Assembly (NCBI GenBank): GCA_000149265.1
Contig: CH002036.1
Location: forward strand, 541,578 to 605,577
Source: Ciona savignyi
Lineage: Eukaryota > Chordata > Ascidiacea > Phlebobranchia > Cionidae
Reading direction: 5' to 3'
Length of the DNA stretch: 64,000 nucleotides
The notes beneath the pieces are model-generated. The model was given only the letters and a program-made list of their open reading frames with translations. It ran no database searches and was not told the origin of the DNA. Both the position numbers and the translations under genes were made by a program. Below, in pieces: positions 46,785 to 64,000 of this stretch. Each line of letters begins with the position of its first letter. Positions within the stretch are counted from its first letter, which is position 1.

Positions 46785-49700
46785 ATGGGGGAGATAGTAA
46801 ATGTACAGGTCGGACAGTGCGGTAACCGAATTGGATCAAAAGTAAGATTTTGAAACTAATTTTAGCTTGGTGGCTGAGTGCGACGCCTTTCAACCTAATG
46901 GTTGCATGTTTGAAACTGGTTGCAAGCTAGTCGGTTGTGTCCGTGGGCAAAGCACTTACCGGAGATTACCTGAATTCTGGGGATTTAATGGGTTCTACTG
47001 GATTAAAGGGTCGTCTAAATCATACACCACACACTGCAACAGCTTCGGTAACCCCACGGTGGGCGCGAGGTGATCTGACGATTGCCCGTGTGTTAACGCC
47101 TTGATTTTCCCTTTCAGCACGGCGATAAACGTGAATATCTTATTATAATTTTAGTTCTGGGAAGTGATATCTGGAGAGCATGGTATTGACCCAACTGGTT
47201 ACCATTACGGAAACAGTGACCTACAACTGGAACGTATTAATGTTTACTACCAAGAAACCATGGGAAAACATTTCTATCCACGTGCAGTGATCGTTGATCT
47301 CGAGCCAAGTACCATGGACTCTGTGCATTCCGGCCCATACGGTGGTATCTTCAAACCGGGCAACTGTATTTTCGGTATGTTAAAATTGTTAAGTGGATGT
47401 GTGGCCGAATGGTAAACACGACCGTTTCATATACTGTTAACCTATGTAATAAACGGTCTAAGTGACGAGCCCATAATGGGTTTGAAACTGGGTCCGGTTA
47501 AAAAAATAAATCAAAAATATTATGGTAAAATTATCGAATATATTGCAATCCTGAACTTTACGAAATATGCAATCCTAAACCTTGCGACTCACACAAAAGT
47601 ATCCGTACTATACTAAATATTGGACCCGCAATAGGATCATCACAGGTAGTCAGGTCGACTGGTTAACGTGACCAATACATACCATTTCTATTTAAAAACG
47701 GTCTTAGTGACTAACCCATCATGTGGATATTTAGCAATGTAAAAAAGGATTATCGGTAAGACCGTTTTTACATATTTAATACTGTACATGTATCGGGTTG
47801 TCTTACCATTCGGTCATTCCACCGTTCATACACGCATGTTTTTTTTTACCGAGTTAAGTTTCGAATCCATGATGGGCTCGTCACAAGGAACGTTTTTGTA
47901 TTAGAGTCGGTATATGTATTGGTCGAGTTAACCATTCGGGTACACGACCGTAACAAACACGCATGGCTTTCCGTGGACCCTAAATCATGGCTTGCACGCG
48001 ACACCTACCGTACGAAGTATTTGGAAAATAATCATCGACCTTAACGGACTATTTTTTCACACGATAAATCATCAGATAACCATTTAACCACCGTCGGATT
48101 ACCACAGCTCCTGTAGTTTGATGAATATGATTGGGATGTTGCTTTAATATTAAATAAACACATATATCAGACGTAACCGAGAGTAAGCTTATATTATCTA
48201 TTCTGTAGGTACAAAGGGATCTTCCCACAACTGGGCTAAAGGCCACTACACATTGGGCGCTGAGATAGTCGACGACGTTTTGGACGTTATACGCAAGGAA
48301 GTTGAAAGTTGCGATTCCTTTCATGGCTTTCATTTCTTCCACTCGTTAGGTGGCGGTACAGGTTCAGGAATGGGGACTCTGCTGATGAGGAAGCTACACG
48401 ATGAACACTCACACAGGTGTTTTACAATTGATTCTATTTGTTTTATACGTCAGCGAGGATATTAAATACAAGTGTGAATAATCAAATCATTAAAATGCAT
48501 GTGATCGTCATCTAAAACTAGGTATTCAGTTGTGTTCATATGTAAATCTGGCAACCCAGTGAAGGTTCGGTTTGTTCCTATAATGTAAAAATATCTCTTT
48601 AATTTTCACATGCTGTAATATCTCTTATATGCTCATCATGTGGTTCTATTCCGCCCGTGGGGTAAACATGAGTATTCACGGAAATCTGACGATTGTCCGT
48701 GTGATAAAACTTGCTTATACGTATTCAAGAGGTAATCTGAAGATTGCCCGTGTTATATCGCGCACTCTTTGTTGTCTCTTACACAAGGATAAACATAAGT
48801 ATTATATCGCATATAAACGAGCATTTATTTCAGAATGATGACAAGCTTCAGTGTTTTACCGTCACCCAAATTGACAAAGATGGCTGTTGAGCCATACAAT
48901 GCTATATTGGCAATGAACAAGCTTCTGGAATATTCCACAGAAACATTTTGCATTGACAACGAATCCCTCTTTAAAATCGCGACCCAAAATTCACAATCTC
49001 CTTCTAATAGTAATTTAAACAATCTGATTGGTTCTGCTATGAGCGGTATTACCGCCAGCACGAGATTTCCAGGTTTGAATTGGTTTAACATCATTATTGA
49101 CTGTTTAGATTCCTACCGATTAGTCTAGTTTGCTTCTCCTTTTAACCGAATGGTTTCAAACTGGTCCCTCGCCAGTTAGTTGTGTCTTTGGACAAGGCAC
49201 TTAGCGGAAATGCCTGAACTAGGGGAAATGATGGGCTCTACCAAACTAAAGGAGTGTTTGAATCTTGCACAAACGTCTACGCAGTAGCTCTGGTAACTTG
49301 ACGTGGGCGCGAGGTAATCTGACGATTGCGTGTGTAATAACACCCCCCCGCGCGCGTTTTCCCATTCTGTGGGATAAAACTCTATCGTGACTAGTTTTTT
49401 TTGTTTAGGTATTTTAAACACCGATCTCCGAAAGTTGGCCGTTAACTTGATACCCTTCCCTCGACTCCAGTTCTTGATGACCGGAATAGTCCCGTTCCCA
49501 AGTCATGCCCTAACTGTACCCGAGCTCACAGAGCAGATATTTAACCCCAATAATATATTGGCTGATTGCAACATACACCAAGGGAAGTACATGGCGGCCT
49601 CCGCCATTTTTCGTGGCCGCATGTCCCTAAAAGAAGTCAACGACCAAATGATTGATATGCAAAACAAAAACAGCGACAACTTCGTTGATTGGATCCCGAA

Positions 49701-50297
49701 CAACGTAATGACAACCACACAAAACAACCCACCCCCAGGAGTCGAATTGACCGCCACTTCCATAGGAAACAACACTGCTATCCAGGTACACAGCATTATA
49801 GATATTTCGACAACATATTAATGCATGCATATAAACTCAAATTTTACAAACTATAATACAATTTTCAACTCGATGAAAGCAAAACGCCAGAGCGTTATAA
49901 CAAGATCAATCATCTGATTACTTTGATGATTGAGCGTTTTTAACGTCCACATTTCTTTACTAAGTTCAAGATAAGCCGGTATAATCTCGTCCTGGAAAAC
50001 AGTTTACTAAATCAGCTGGTTTCGATCTTACGACCTTAATGCTGGTGATTCAATGTAATACGTATGAACTAACCAGGGAAACTAACTGACCCGCTATCTG
50101 GTTTTCAACACAATTGGTCACCCGGGGTTGTTTTTCAGGAGGCTTTTCAACGATTATCAACGAAGTTCGACCGTTTGTATAAAAATAGGGGTTTCACTAA
50201 TTTGTACACTGAGGAGGGTATGGACACTTATGAGTTTGCCGAAGCCGAGAAGAACACAAAAGATTTGATCAGTGAATACCAGCAATGTCAGAGTTGA
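46785..50297 (+). CDS. Divergent beta-tubulin, six exons
   Basis: Exons are 46785-46841, 47155-47374, 48209-48416, 48834-49072, 49409-49785 and 50139-50297. All junctions are GT-AG and in phase, giving 419 aa against 444-450 in usual beta-tubulins. Core features are kept: VGQCGN, the GTP-binding GGGTGSGMG, the N and D of the T7 loop (LNTDLRKL), FRGRMS and WIPNNV. Unusual features are many. The start is MGEIV instead of the MREI autoregulation motif. LEPGTMDSVRSG has become [12 protein letters not shown]. The M-loop is shortened by about six residues ([12 protein letters not shown]). The protein ends SEYQQCQS with no acidic tail. Intact frames across six exons argue against a pseudogene. A specialised isoform, for example in germline or cilia, is possible but unproven. 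Confidence 0.92.
46865..47145 (+). repeat. SINE-A copy in tubulin intron 1
   Basis: Nearly full length, with head (tggtggctgagtgcgacgcc), B-box-like gtttgaaactggttgc and tail (ggcgataaacgtgaatatc). It fills almost the whole intron. Confidence 0.78.
47395..47965. repeat. Cluster of four SINE-B copies in tubulin intron 2
   Basis: Plus copies lie at 47395-47510 (gtgtggccgaatggtaaac) and 47640-47760. Minus copies lie at 47765-47830 and 47845-47960 (taaccattcgggtacacg). The cluster is arranged as two facing pairs. Confidence 0.68.
48055..48170 (-). repeat. SINE-A fragment
   Basis: A middle segment (aatcatcagataaccatt, ccaccgtcggattacc) just before tubulin exon 3. Confidence 0.5.
48645..48800 (+). 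repeat. SINE-A tail fragments
   Basis: Two partial copies of the aatctgacgattgcccgtg segment lie in tubulin intron 3. Confidence 0.45.
49112..49390 (+). repeat. SINE-A copy in tubulin intron 4
   Basis: The head (ccgattagtctagtttgc), gtttcaaactggtccctcg, the body and a ggataaaac tail are present. It ends a few bases before the exon 5 acceptor. Confidence 0.75.
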
Positions 50298-50513
50298 AAG
50301 TGATCAAGTTTTTTTCTTTTAAAAAAGTGAATTCAAAATATACTCTAGGAAATATATTCAGCACCTGTTTACTATACTAAATTCGTTGTTAGTTTTTATG
50401 TACAGCTTAAACTGTAAAATATAACTGGGTGATATGCCTACATGTTTGTGTGTGATGAAAGAGATTGTAAGAGTATACCTACAAGTGAAACAGATATAAA
50501 GGGATAATAGAAA

Positions 50514-50519
50514 AATAAA
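50514..50519 (+). terminator. Poly(A) signal of the beta-tubulin
   Basis: This is the first clear AATAAA after the tubulin stop, about 220 bases downstream. Confidence 0.5.
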
Positions 50520-50639
50520 TAAATTTTCATATTAGGCTTTAATAGCACTACTTTTCTCTCAAAATAAATTTGATAAAAGCTAATAAGTGCCATTCTATGT
50601 TTAACACTTTGTGCAAAATTTTATGTAATTTTATGGGTT

Positions 50640-50880
50640 TATGGATATGGATATTTATGTTTATCCCCGTGGATGGGAAAAACAAGGGGGTTAACACACG
50701 GGCAATCGTCAGATCACCTCGCGCCCACCGGAGTTATGTATGATTCACACGTTCCTTCAATTTAGTGAACCCATTGAGCTGCTCACTGCTAGGTTCAGGC
50801 AATGTCCGTGAAGTGCCTTGCCCAAGGACACAACCGACTAGCTAGCGACCAGTTTCAAATTAGTTTCCGTAATTTTAGTG
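50640..50880 (-). repeat. SINE-A copy
   Basis: It runs from ggatatttatgtttatcccc to gcgaccagtttcaaat. It lacks the extreme tRNA-like head and lies between the tubulin and HDHD3-like genes. Confidence 0.7.
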
Positions 50881-51103
50881 AGAAGTTTCCCTCCATCACT
50901 CTTTGCCTCCTTTTAGTGTTCCCGCAAAAACTCCTCCTGTAAAGTGAGAAATGAAAGGCAAACTGCTTACTAAAAATGGAAACATATTTATGCAGACTGC
51001 CACAGCCCACAGCTTAGCATTTTATTGTGCTTAATGACCATTGAACAGATTTCAACAAAAGACACCGGAACTAATTTTATTTGTTAGGCAACATAGAAAT
51101 ATA

Positions 51104-52763
51104 ATGAGAGTTATAAGGTTAGTGACATTTGATATTACCGGCACAATTCTTAAAGTAAAGACCACAGTCGGTGAACAATACTCCAAAGTTTTGCACAAAT
51201 TCTACAATCAAACATGCGACTCCTATGATCTGCAAATTTCTTTTGCTGATTCCTACAAAAACCACCTTAAAAAGAGCCCAATGTTTGGAATTCATAATGG
51301 TATCACTTCGAAGGAGTGGTGGGGGTCGGTGTTTATCGAGGCGGTGTTGAATTCAAGCTCAAGAAGTCTATGTGAGGGTTCTGTGGTACCGTACCAAGTT
51401 AAAGACGGTGTGGAAATTTGGAAGACCTGTAAAAGTCCTCAAGCAGAACAGTTGCAATCAGCCGTGGATGATATTTATTGGAATTTTCAATGGTTGCCCT
51501 GCCATTCAGTGGTTGAAACGTTACAAACTGTCGCCAATCTGAAACAGACCCAAGATTTAACTGTGGGAGTGATTTCAAATAACGATGAAAGAATATTGCA
51601 TACTCTTAAGTCTTCCGGTAAATGTTGTATGGGGCAACACTAAAAGGAGGGAAGGAGGGAAACTGCACACTAAAATTCAGAAACTAATTTAAATCTTACC
51701 CTAATCACTACCTCAACCCCAGAAAGGATAGGAAAGGATATTCATCTTTATCCCCGTGAATGGGAAAACCAAGGGGGTTAACACACGGGCAATCGTCAGA
51801 TCACCTCCCGCCCATCGTCGGGTTACTGAAGCTATTGCAGTGTGTTGTATATGATAGACACGTTCCTTCAATTTGGTAGAACCCATTAATCCGCTGGGTT
51901 CAGGCAATGTCCGTAAAGTGCCTTGCCCAAGGACACAACCGACTAGCTAGCGACCAGTTTCGCACCTACAACCTTTCGATTGAAAGGCGACGCACTTAAC
52001 CGTTAGACCAACGGGCCGGACAGAACTAACCCTAACTCCAACCTTATGTTTAAAACTGACTCTAATGTTATTATTTTTATTATAGTGTGCAGTTTTCCTC
52101 CTTTTAGTTTTCCCCTGTTGTATGCTTTAATGTAAAATATATAGCTATGTTACAAATGCTGTGATAATGACCAATAATCAATTAACATTAAAATGTTTTT
52201 TTCATTTAGCACAAAAAGTGCTAACGATTTTACACCACTAGTAAAACAACAATCTTAGTTAAGTACCATTTATTTCAGCGTTTTTAAATAATACTAATTA
52301 AAAGAACTACCGGTAATAGTTGGAATCTAGCAAAACGGAAGTTTAAAATAACAATAAAATAACAGTTACCAGTATTATAGCATGACCTGTAAAAATAAAA
52401 TAAATTTAAGAAAATATGCGAATGTGGCCAAGATATTTTCAAACTTTTCTATTTTTTAATGCTTTTTTAGGTATTCCTATGCATTTTGATTTCGTTATCT
52501 CATCTCATAACTACGGATTTGAGAAGCCTGACCCTAGAATTTTTCATGCTGCCATTGAAAAAGTAAAGGAACTTCGCCGGAAAGATATCCACCCATCCGA
52601 AATGTTGCACGTGGGTGATAGTTTGGAAAAAGATTATTTCGGGGCTATTTCTGCTGGGTGCAATGCCTTGCTGCTGGACCCAACCGGGCAGCTTAATAAT
52701 GAAAATCAAGAGCATATCATTTCCAGTTTAAATGAAGTCCTGAAATACTTTAAACCGATATAA
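51104..52763 (+). CDS. HDHD3: HDHD3-like HAD-superfamily protein, two exons
   Basis: Exon 1 is 51104-51617 and exon 2 is 52471-52763, phase 1, giving 268 aa (human 251). I chose ATG at 51104 because it starts MRVIRLVTFDITGT directly before HAD motif I; the frame upstream has no other ATG. Motif I is DITGT, keeping the nucleophile Asp but not the second Asp of DxDxT. Human HDHD3 has a similar change (DVKDT), so this is a family trait. Motif II Ser lies in VISNND, motif III Lys in EKPDPRIF and motif IV in HVGDSLEKDYFGA. HDHD3 has no firmly assigned substrate. A SINE-A copy sits in the intron. Confidence 0.9.
51725..52020 (-). repeat. SINE-A, full length, in the HDHD3-like intron
   Basis: This is a good reference copy, with a ggata-type tail, a ~290-bp body and a tRNA-like head ending aacgggccgga. 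On the minus strand the head reads ggtctaacggtt as the A-box region. Confidence 0.82.
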
Positions 52764-52825
52764 CTATGGTCAACATATATTTTTTAAATCTAAATAACTG
52801 TAATTTTTTTCCCTTTGTTTAAAGC

Positions 52826-52831
52826 AATAAA
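52826..52831 (+). terminator. Poly(A) signal of the HDHD3-like gene
   Basis: AATAAA lies 63 bases after the stop. Confidence 0.6.
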
Positions 52832-53785
52832 ATTTTGACTTTACTACCTAGTTTAACTAATGAGATTTTGTGTTTTTTTAATTTTTTACGTATTATTGCA
52901 TCTAATGTGCAATGCATTACTCGTATCTTTTTAGATAGTCGTATGTCAGTTAGGGATGTCATATCAGAAGCAGTTTGGTTGCTAGAATCATTCTAAGATT
53001 TAATAATTTTAAAACTAGAATTTTGAATTGTAACTCTAAAAGATACTTAGAGGACAAAAAAATATTTTAAAATAATTTAGAGAAGAACATTATAATTGAT
53101 TGATAAAATGGTAAAAATAATCATCACTATTACTAAAATTAATAAAATAAAACAATATTTCTTTTTATTATTTTTATTCAAAATTATATGAATATTTAAA
53201 ATAATTTTGTTCCCCTATGAGCACTTAATTTGGATTTGTGGAATAAAAAATAATTTCGAATCTTTTTCTATTGAAATCGAATATGAATCTTCATTCTGAA
53301 ATGGATATCCCTAATACTTGCGCGAGTACGATTCCAGCCATTTTCTGTAATAAATTATTTTAATTGATCTGACCCTGTATTGTATGCACTAACTCACGGT
53401 GGGTAAGGCCTAAGGGCATCCCTAGTATTTTGTAGATGTTGTGAATATCACGTTATAATTTTTGCTCCCTTGTCATATGACATAGCTTTAGAAATAGCAA
53501 AATATCAACTGTGCATTAACCCTTGTTCCGAGCTAAAAAGTTCACTGTTTGTTAACAAAAGTGTGCATGCCTTATTTCGATACTGTTGTATAGGTGTACT
53601 TTTTAATTTTTGTTTCATATTTTTTAAGAATTATTTTTCATACCGCTAATACTGTGTGAATTGTGTTAAACTGCTTTGGGTCGTTGTAAGACATAGATAT
53701 GTATATGCATAGTATATTTTATAACTTGTTTAAGAATTCTTTTTTAAATTAAAATTTTAATTCCTGTGAACTATATTGGTATACA
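52832..53785. other. AT-rich spacer
   Basis: No gene or recognisable repeat is seen. Confidence 0.5.
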
Positions 53786-53933
53786 GTCAAATCTTGTAAC
53801 TATGCCACCCGTCGGGACCAAAGTAAAAGGATTAAGTGACTAAGATTTTAAAAGAGCTACAGTATACTGTACTGTAAAAGTGGTATAGTATCGAGAGTGG
53901 CATAGTAGCAAGATTTGACTAAATACAGCTTTG
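53786..53933. mobile_element. MITE with ~25-bp inverted repeats
   Basis: The left end AGTCAAATCTTGTAACTATG is the inverse of the right end ending in AAGATTTGACT. A CAGT-type start beside TA suggests a pogo/Tc1-type non-autonomous element. It lies upstream of the QPRT gene. Confidence 0.62.
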
Positions 53934-54035
53934 ATAATCTAACTGAGCGCACATACTTTTTAATTTAAAAAAAAGGGGTATTTTCAGGAATGGTAGGTTG
54001 AATTATTTTTTAAATTGAGATTGACAAAGTAAAAA

Positions 54036-57127
<3,092 letters not shown>

Positions 57128-59761
57128 GACTTCTTTAAAATTTTTTATTCGAATTTGTGAGAATAAGGACTTTTTACTTTGTGCTTTGCCACCAAAAAAA
57201 AGTTTAAGTTTTCGAACAAAAATTTTTCGATTGTTAATTTGAACTTTTCCTGAAAATTGAATTCAGTTCAATCATCTGTGGTAAAACTCACTAAACACAT
57301 TTTAATACCCCTGAAAAACTTGAACCTGATATAATCAGAATTATGAACATTTGTAGTCACACTTCCATGGGTTACCCATCGAACCCCTTTTTAACGTTCA
57401 ATCATGCATTTTCCTTGCTAGAAAACCGGAAATTTTCGTTTTTGCTTACTTGCAACAAAAAGTTAAGCTCATCTAAGCAATCACACAATTCATTTTTGTA
57501 CTGAAAGTCTGAAATTTTGGGTTGTTTTCATATGTTAAAATGGTTTAAAACTAGCAATTTCTTCGAAAATATGAAAGTTTTGGAAGTTATTTAATATTAA
57601 ATTTAGTATAAATGAAAATTTTGTTTTTAAAATATGAAATTTTTGGGAAGTTTTTATATGTTTAAATTGGATAAATACGAAAAATTTTTCATAAATATAT
57701 AAGAAAACTTTCTTTTTTGTGTTGAACACATAAGTACATTGCTTTGTCTTGACTGTGTCGTCTTAGTTTTCTTATTTAGTACTTCGTTTACTTATAACAT
57801 ACCGGACCATCAGCTAGAAGATAGTGGGATCAATATATGGTCATTGCTTGAGTCCTGTAGTTTAAAAATAAAAACAAAAACTAGCTATGTCTTACAGATG
57901 TTATTACAGTCTCTGTTTAAACACGAGCATATATTTCATTTACTGACTCAATATTTTGAATGTGGTTTATCCTGGCTTCCAGCTTTTTTTTAACGAATAT
58001 CTTTTTCTTCAACATTTTGAAAAAACAGGGATTTCTTTATTACAATGGATATCGTGATTTGGTCGTTAATTATAAGAAATTTGAAACTGCCAAAAAGTTT
58101 TTTGTAACTTTCAACTAGGTGTGATACCCGTCTGTGTGAGGATTAAGTAACTGTATGCGTAGCGCCTGTTATTTAGAACTTTTAAAGTTTTGTTCATTTA
58201 AAAAATTGTTAGACAAAGTGGCCAGTTAGCACATTAACACGTTGAACATCAACTGAAAAATTGCGGTATTAAAAGCAGTCAGTGGCCAGTTAGTTGTGTT
58301 CTTGGGCAAATCACTTTGTGAAAAGTTTGGGTTATAATTTGCATAATGTTAATTTTTTATTTAAAGAAAATGCAAGAAGAAACAACTCTTATAAATAGAA
58401 TACTACTTGAACCCAGAGGATCAATGTGTTACTAAAACTATATCAATATCTCCCATCATATTTAACAAACAGCAGTAACTTCAGTATGCAACTTGTGTTT
58501 CCCATTCAATAATAAACCTCATTCTACAGTAGTATACCTAGTTTACTGGAATATTAACTATGCTTTTAGTGTAATGGCTAGTTTAGTAGTTTTTCAAAAC
58601 TTCAGGATTTCCAATAATTTTATTATTGTGCAAATACCCACAACAGTGAATAGATACCGGGCGGTGTCATTTTGGACAAATACAAAAATATAATTTGTAA
58701 AAATAATGTGCAGTTACGGTAAATATAAAATGGTTAGACAAATATACTTTTACTCCCGCTACTTACATATGTCGGTACTGCCATATGATACTATAACTTA
58801 TTTGCCATTTTCCTATATTCCACTTAAAATAAAAAAATGGCAGATTTTTGTAAAAAAGGGTTGAGTATTGTAAAGTACAAAGAGTCTGTACTTAAGAATA
58901 AGTGAGTTATTGGTGTATTGTTAAGATGGAAAATCGGATGTGTGTTTTAAGGTACACCTTATCTTGCAAAGAAACTGTGTAATTGCAATAATCGTCATTC
59001 ACAATTAGTACATGTTAAACATTACTATTAAGTCTAAAAATAGTTTTGTGCAAATATTCGAATTTATTAAAGAGAATTATAAAATTTGATGATGAATTGA
59101 ACACTTTTCCTGGTACTAAATGTAGTTTTGTAAAAATATTTAGAATTCTACAAAAAAACAAAGTTGTTCTCTATTAAAAGAACTGAAGAAAAATGATGAA
59201 TAATTTGACTAGTAGATTTACTAGGAAAAAACTTTACGAACCACAAAACTTGACATAAATGGCTGAAAATATTTTCTTTTCAGTGCCAGAAGAAGATTGC
59301 ATGTATTGCAGATGACAGACAGTGATCTTTAATAATGATATCTATAGATACAGGGTTCGAAAGCGACAATTTTATCAAATGGCTAGGTGGGTTATTTAAA
59401 ACGAGAATTAGAAAAGTAAAAAATACAGGGTTAGAAATAAGACATTAAGAAAAGTAACCAAATGCGATGAGTCGGGTTTCAAATAAGATAACTTTGGAAA
59501 TACACCGTTTAAAACAAGGCTTAAAGAGTGATTAAGTGGGTAATACAGAGTTCGTAATAATACAATTTTGAAAGTGTCTTAGTTGAACAGCCATTGTAAG
59601 TATTAGGTTAACCTGGTATCAGTCTTTTGTAAAAGTTCCATTGAACATTGTAAGAGTTATTCTATCGCTACTCAGTTGCCATTTAATTTAATGGAGAATA
59701 CAGGGTTCGAATTAGATGGAAAGAAGTAGAATCCTGGGTTTAACTACCAATCCAACATCAA
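57128..59761. other. AT-rich spacer downstream of QPRT
   Basis: No gene is seen. A SINE-A scrap lies at 58262-58325 (gccagttagttgtgttcttgg). Degenerate tacagggttcgaa-type repeats recur every ~100-130 bases between 59345 and 59710. Confidence 0.5.
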
Positions 59762-62118
<2,357 letters not shown>

Positions 62119-62194
62119 CTGATATTATTTTGTTGGTTGCGTTATTTAAAAGAATTGAGAGATAATTTGTTGTATATCAGCCGAATAGCTTTAT

Positions 62195-62640
62195 GAGCCT
62201 TTTAGCCGAAAGTTGCAGGTTAAACACTGGTTGCTAGCTAGTTGGTTTCGTGCTTGGACAAGGTACTTAGCAAACGTCGCCTGAACCCAATAGCTTAATA
62301 TGTTTTGATAAAACTAAAAGAGTGTCTTAATCATAGAGGATAGGATAGGATAGGATATTCATCTTTATCCCCGTGAATGGGAAAACCAAGGGGGTTAACA
62401 CACAGGCAATCGTCAGATCACCTCGCGCCCACCGTCGGGTTACCAGAGCTATTGCAGTGTGTTGTATATGATAGAAACGTTCCTTCAATTTGGTAGAACC
62501 CATCAATCCGCTGGATTCAGGCAATGTCCGTAAAGTGCCTTGCCCGAGGACACAATCGACTAGATAGCGATCAGTTTCGCACCTACAACCTTTCGATTAA
62601 AAGGCGACGCATTAAACCACTAGACCAACGGGCCGGATAT
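62195..62640. repeat. SINE-A fold-back: plus head, then full minus copy
   Basis: The 5' half of a plus copy (62195-62335) is directly followed by a full-length minus copy (62336-62640) with a (ggata)n tail and the ending acgggccgga. Confidence 0.8.
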
Positions 62641-62689
62641 ACAACATTGGCAGTACAAAGCTTGTGGGATTAAAACCAGTTATAAGCTG

Positions 62690-63030
62690 GTTTTTCTGAT
62701 TTTGAATAAAGCACTTAAAGGACATTACTTATCCCAGTGGATTAATGGTTTGAACAAAATCTAAATCAATGTCTTACCCATATTCAACACTGGAATAACT
62801 CTATGTTTTCCATCTCAAGGATAAATATTATACCAGTGCTCTACCCTATTACACAAACATTATGATATTGCTGTTTTAATGGGTTTTACTGAATTAAAGA
62901 ACATGTGCATCATACACAACACACCGCAATAGTTCCAGTAACCCGACGGTGGGCGTAAGGTGTATTAACCATTGCCCGTGTATTAACCCCCTTGATTTTC
63001 CCATTAACAAACATGATTATTCTATTCTAC
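62690..63030 (+). repeat. Two partial SINE-A copies
   Basis: One diverged copy is at 62690-62830. A clearer body is at 62870-63030 (acccgacggtgggcgtaagg). Confidence 0.55.
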
Positions 63031-63184
63031 ACTGAAAAGATACATATAAATATTTGATTTTAAAAATAAACTTGCTCAGAGTAAAGAGACAATTGATCAT
63101 TGATTAAGATGGGAAAATAAGATGCTTAGGGCATTCAATACACCTCGTGTCAACACTTCACAGTCAAGTTTTCTAAACTATTTG

Positions 63185-63477
63185 GATAGGATAGGATATT
63201 CATGTTTATCCCTGTAAATGGGAAACCAAGGGGGTTAACACACAGGCAATCATCAGATCCCCTCGCGCCCATCGTTGGGTTACCGGGGCTATTGCAGTGT
63301 GTTGTATTTGATAGACACGTCCCTTCAATTTGGTAGAATCCATTAATCCATTGGATTCAGGCACTGTCAGTTAACTGCCCTGTCCTTGGACACAACCAAC
63401 TAGTAAGCGACCAGTTTTAAACCTGCAACCCTTCGGCTAAAAGGTTACGCACTAACCCATCAGACTAATCAGTCGGA
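63185..63477 (-). repeat. SINE-A, full length
   Basis: It runs from ggataggataggatattcat through the body to the tRNA-like head ending atcagtcggac. Confidence 0.8.
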
Positions 63478-64000
63478 CTGATATTTCAGCGTGTGTTTTA
63501 ATTAATTTTTTGTCTCCTTATATTTGATAAGAAGATACACCATTAGTGTTATGATAAAATAAGCATGAAAAGACGACAATATTATTTGATACAAGTCAAT
63601 AAAATAGTTACATGCAACACAAATGTGAGTATGTTGTTCAGTTTCGTGATCTTTATAACCTATATAACATCCAGGTAGACCATGCATGGGCAACCTTTTG
63701 TCACTGGGGGCCAAAATGTGCATTTGGAACTAGACTGAGGGCCGGAGCCCTAATTGTAATTTTATGTGTAAGCTAGGTACATATCTTTGTGGGTTTGGAT
63801 TGTATTCATGTAATGCTATTTTACATGCTATGTGTTTTCAATTTTGTTTGCACAGGGATATCCATAAAAAATGTATACCTATACTGATACAGGCAGCATT
63901 TTCACCATATTTTATCTGTAATTTCTGTATTTACATATAATTGTAATAATGAAAATGAAAAATTTATTAAATCCAATGAATTGTTAATCTTAATATGTCA
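63478..64000. other. AT-rich spacer
   Basis: No gene is seen. The segment at 63680-63745 (tgcatgggcaaccttttg ... gggccggagcc) resembles a hAT-type repeat end, but too little is present to name it. Confidence 0.4.

Overview
The window is animal nuclear DNA, most probably from an ascidian such as Ciona. It is AT-rich, its genes are compact with short GT-AG introns, and tRNA-derived SINEs are scattered through nearly every intron and spacer. Four 100-base N runs (10050-10149, 26005-26104, 36997-37096, 61410-61509) are assembly gaps. The species call is inference: nothing in the sequence names it.

Conserved genes. An intronless MCRS1-like gene fills 14-1327 (-). An eight-exon UNC93A-like transporter runs 43596-37147 (-). 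A divergent six-exon beta-tubulin runs 46785-50297 (+), followed by a two-exon HDHD3-like HAD protein (51104-52763, +). Next comes a four-exon quinolinate phosphoribosyltransferase (54036-57127, +) whose first exon also encodes an N-terminal BED/hAT-type zinc finger. A partly resolved ZNF474/ZC2HC-like zinc-finger gene lies at 59762 to about 62118 (-).

Accessory region, about 2.9-36.8 kb. This is a tandem array of three related units that begin near 2.87, 13.1 and 26.63 kb. It carries two families of small secreted-peptide genes, all on the minus strand, that I do not recognise. Family 1 has three copies. Each has a TATA promoter, a non-coding first exon, a signal-peptide exon and two exons encoding a six-cysteine mature region ending in a C-x-C motif. 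Family 2 has four copies. Each has a signal-peptide exon, a 35-38 nt micro-exon and a short hydrophobic last exon, and one copy is frameshifted. The coding exons and splice sites of these genes are much better preserved than their introns.

Mobile DNA in the array. Three Helentron-like (HINE) elements with tandem ~333-bp cores lie at 22668-24250, 24253-26477 and 28995-30893. Comparing unit 1 with unit 2 gives their empty target site. The third element sits inside a degenerate P element (27417-31521) that has perfect 26-bp terminal inverted repeats, an 8-bp target duplication and a broken THAP9-like transposase. A further inverted-repeat element occupies 31844-32731. The strongest candidates for undescribed biology are the two secreted-peptide families, the zinc finger-QPRT fusion and the tail-less beta-tubulin.
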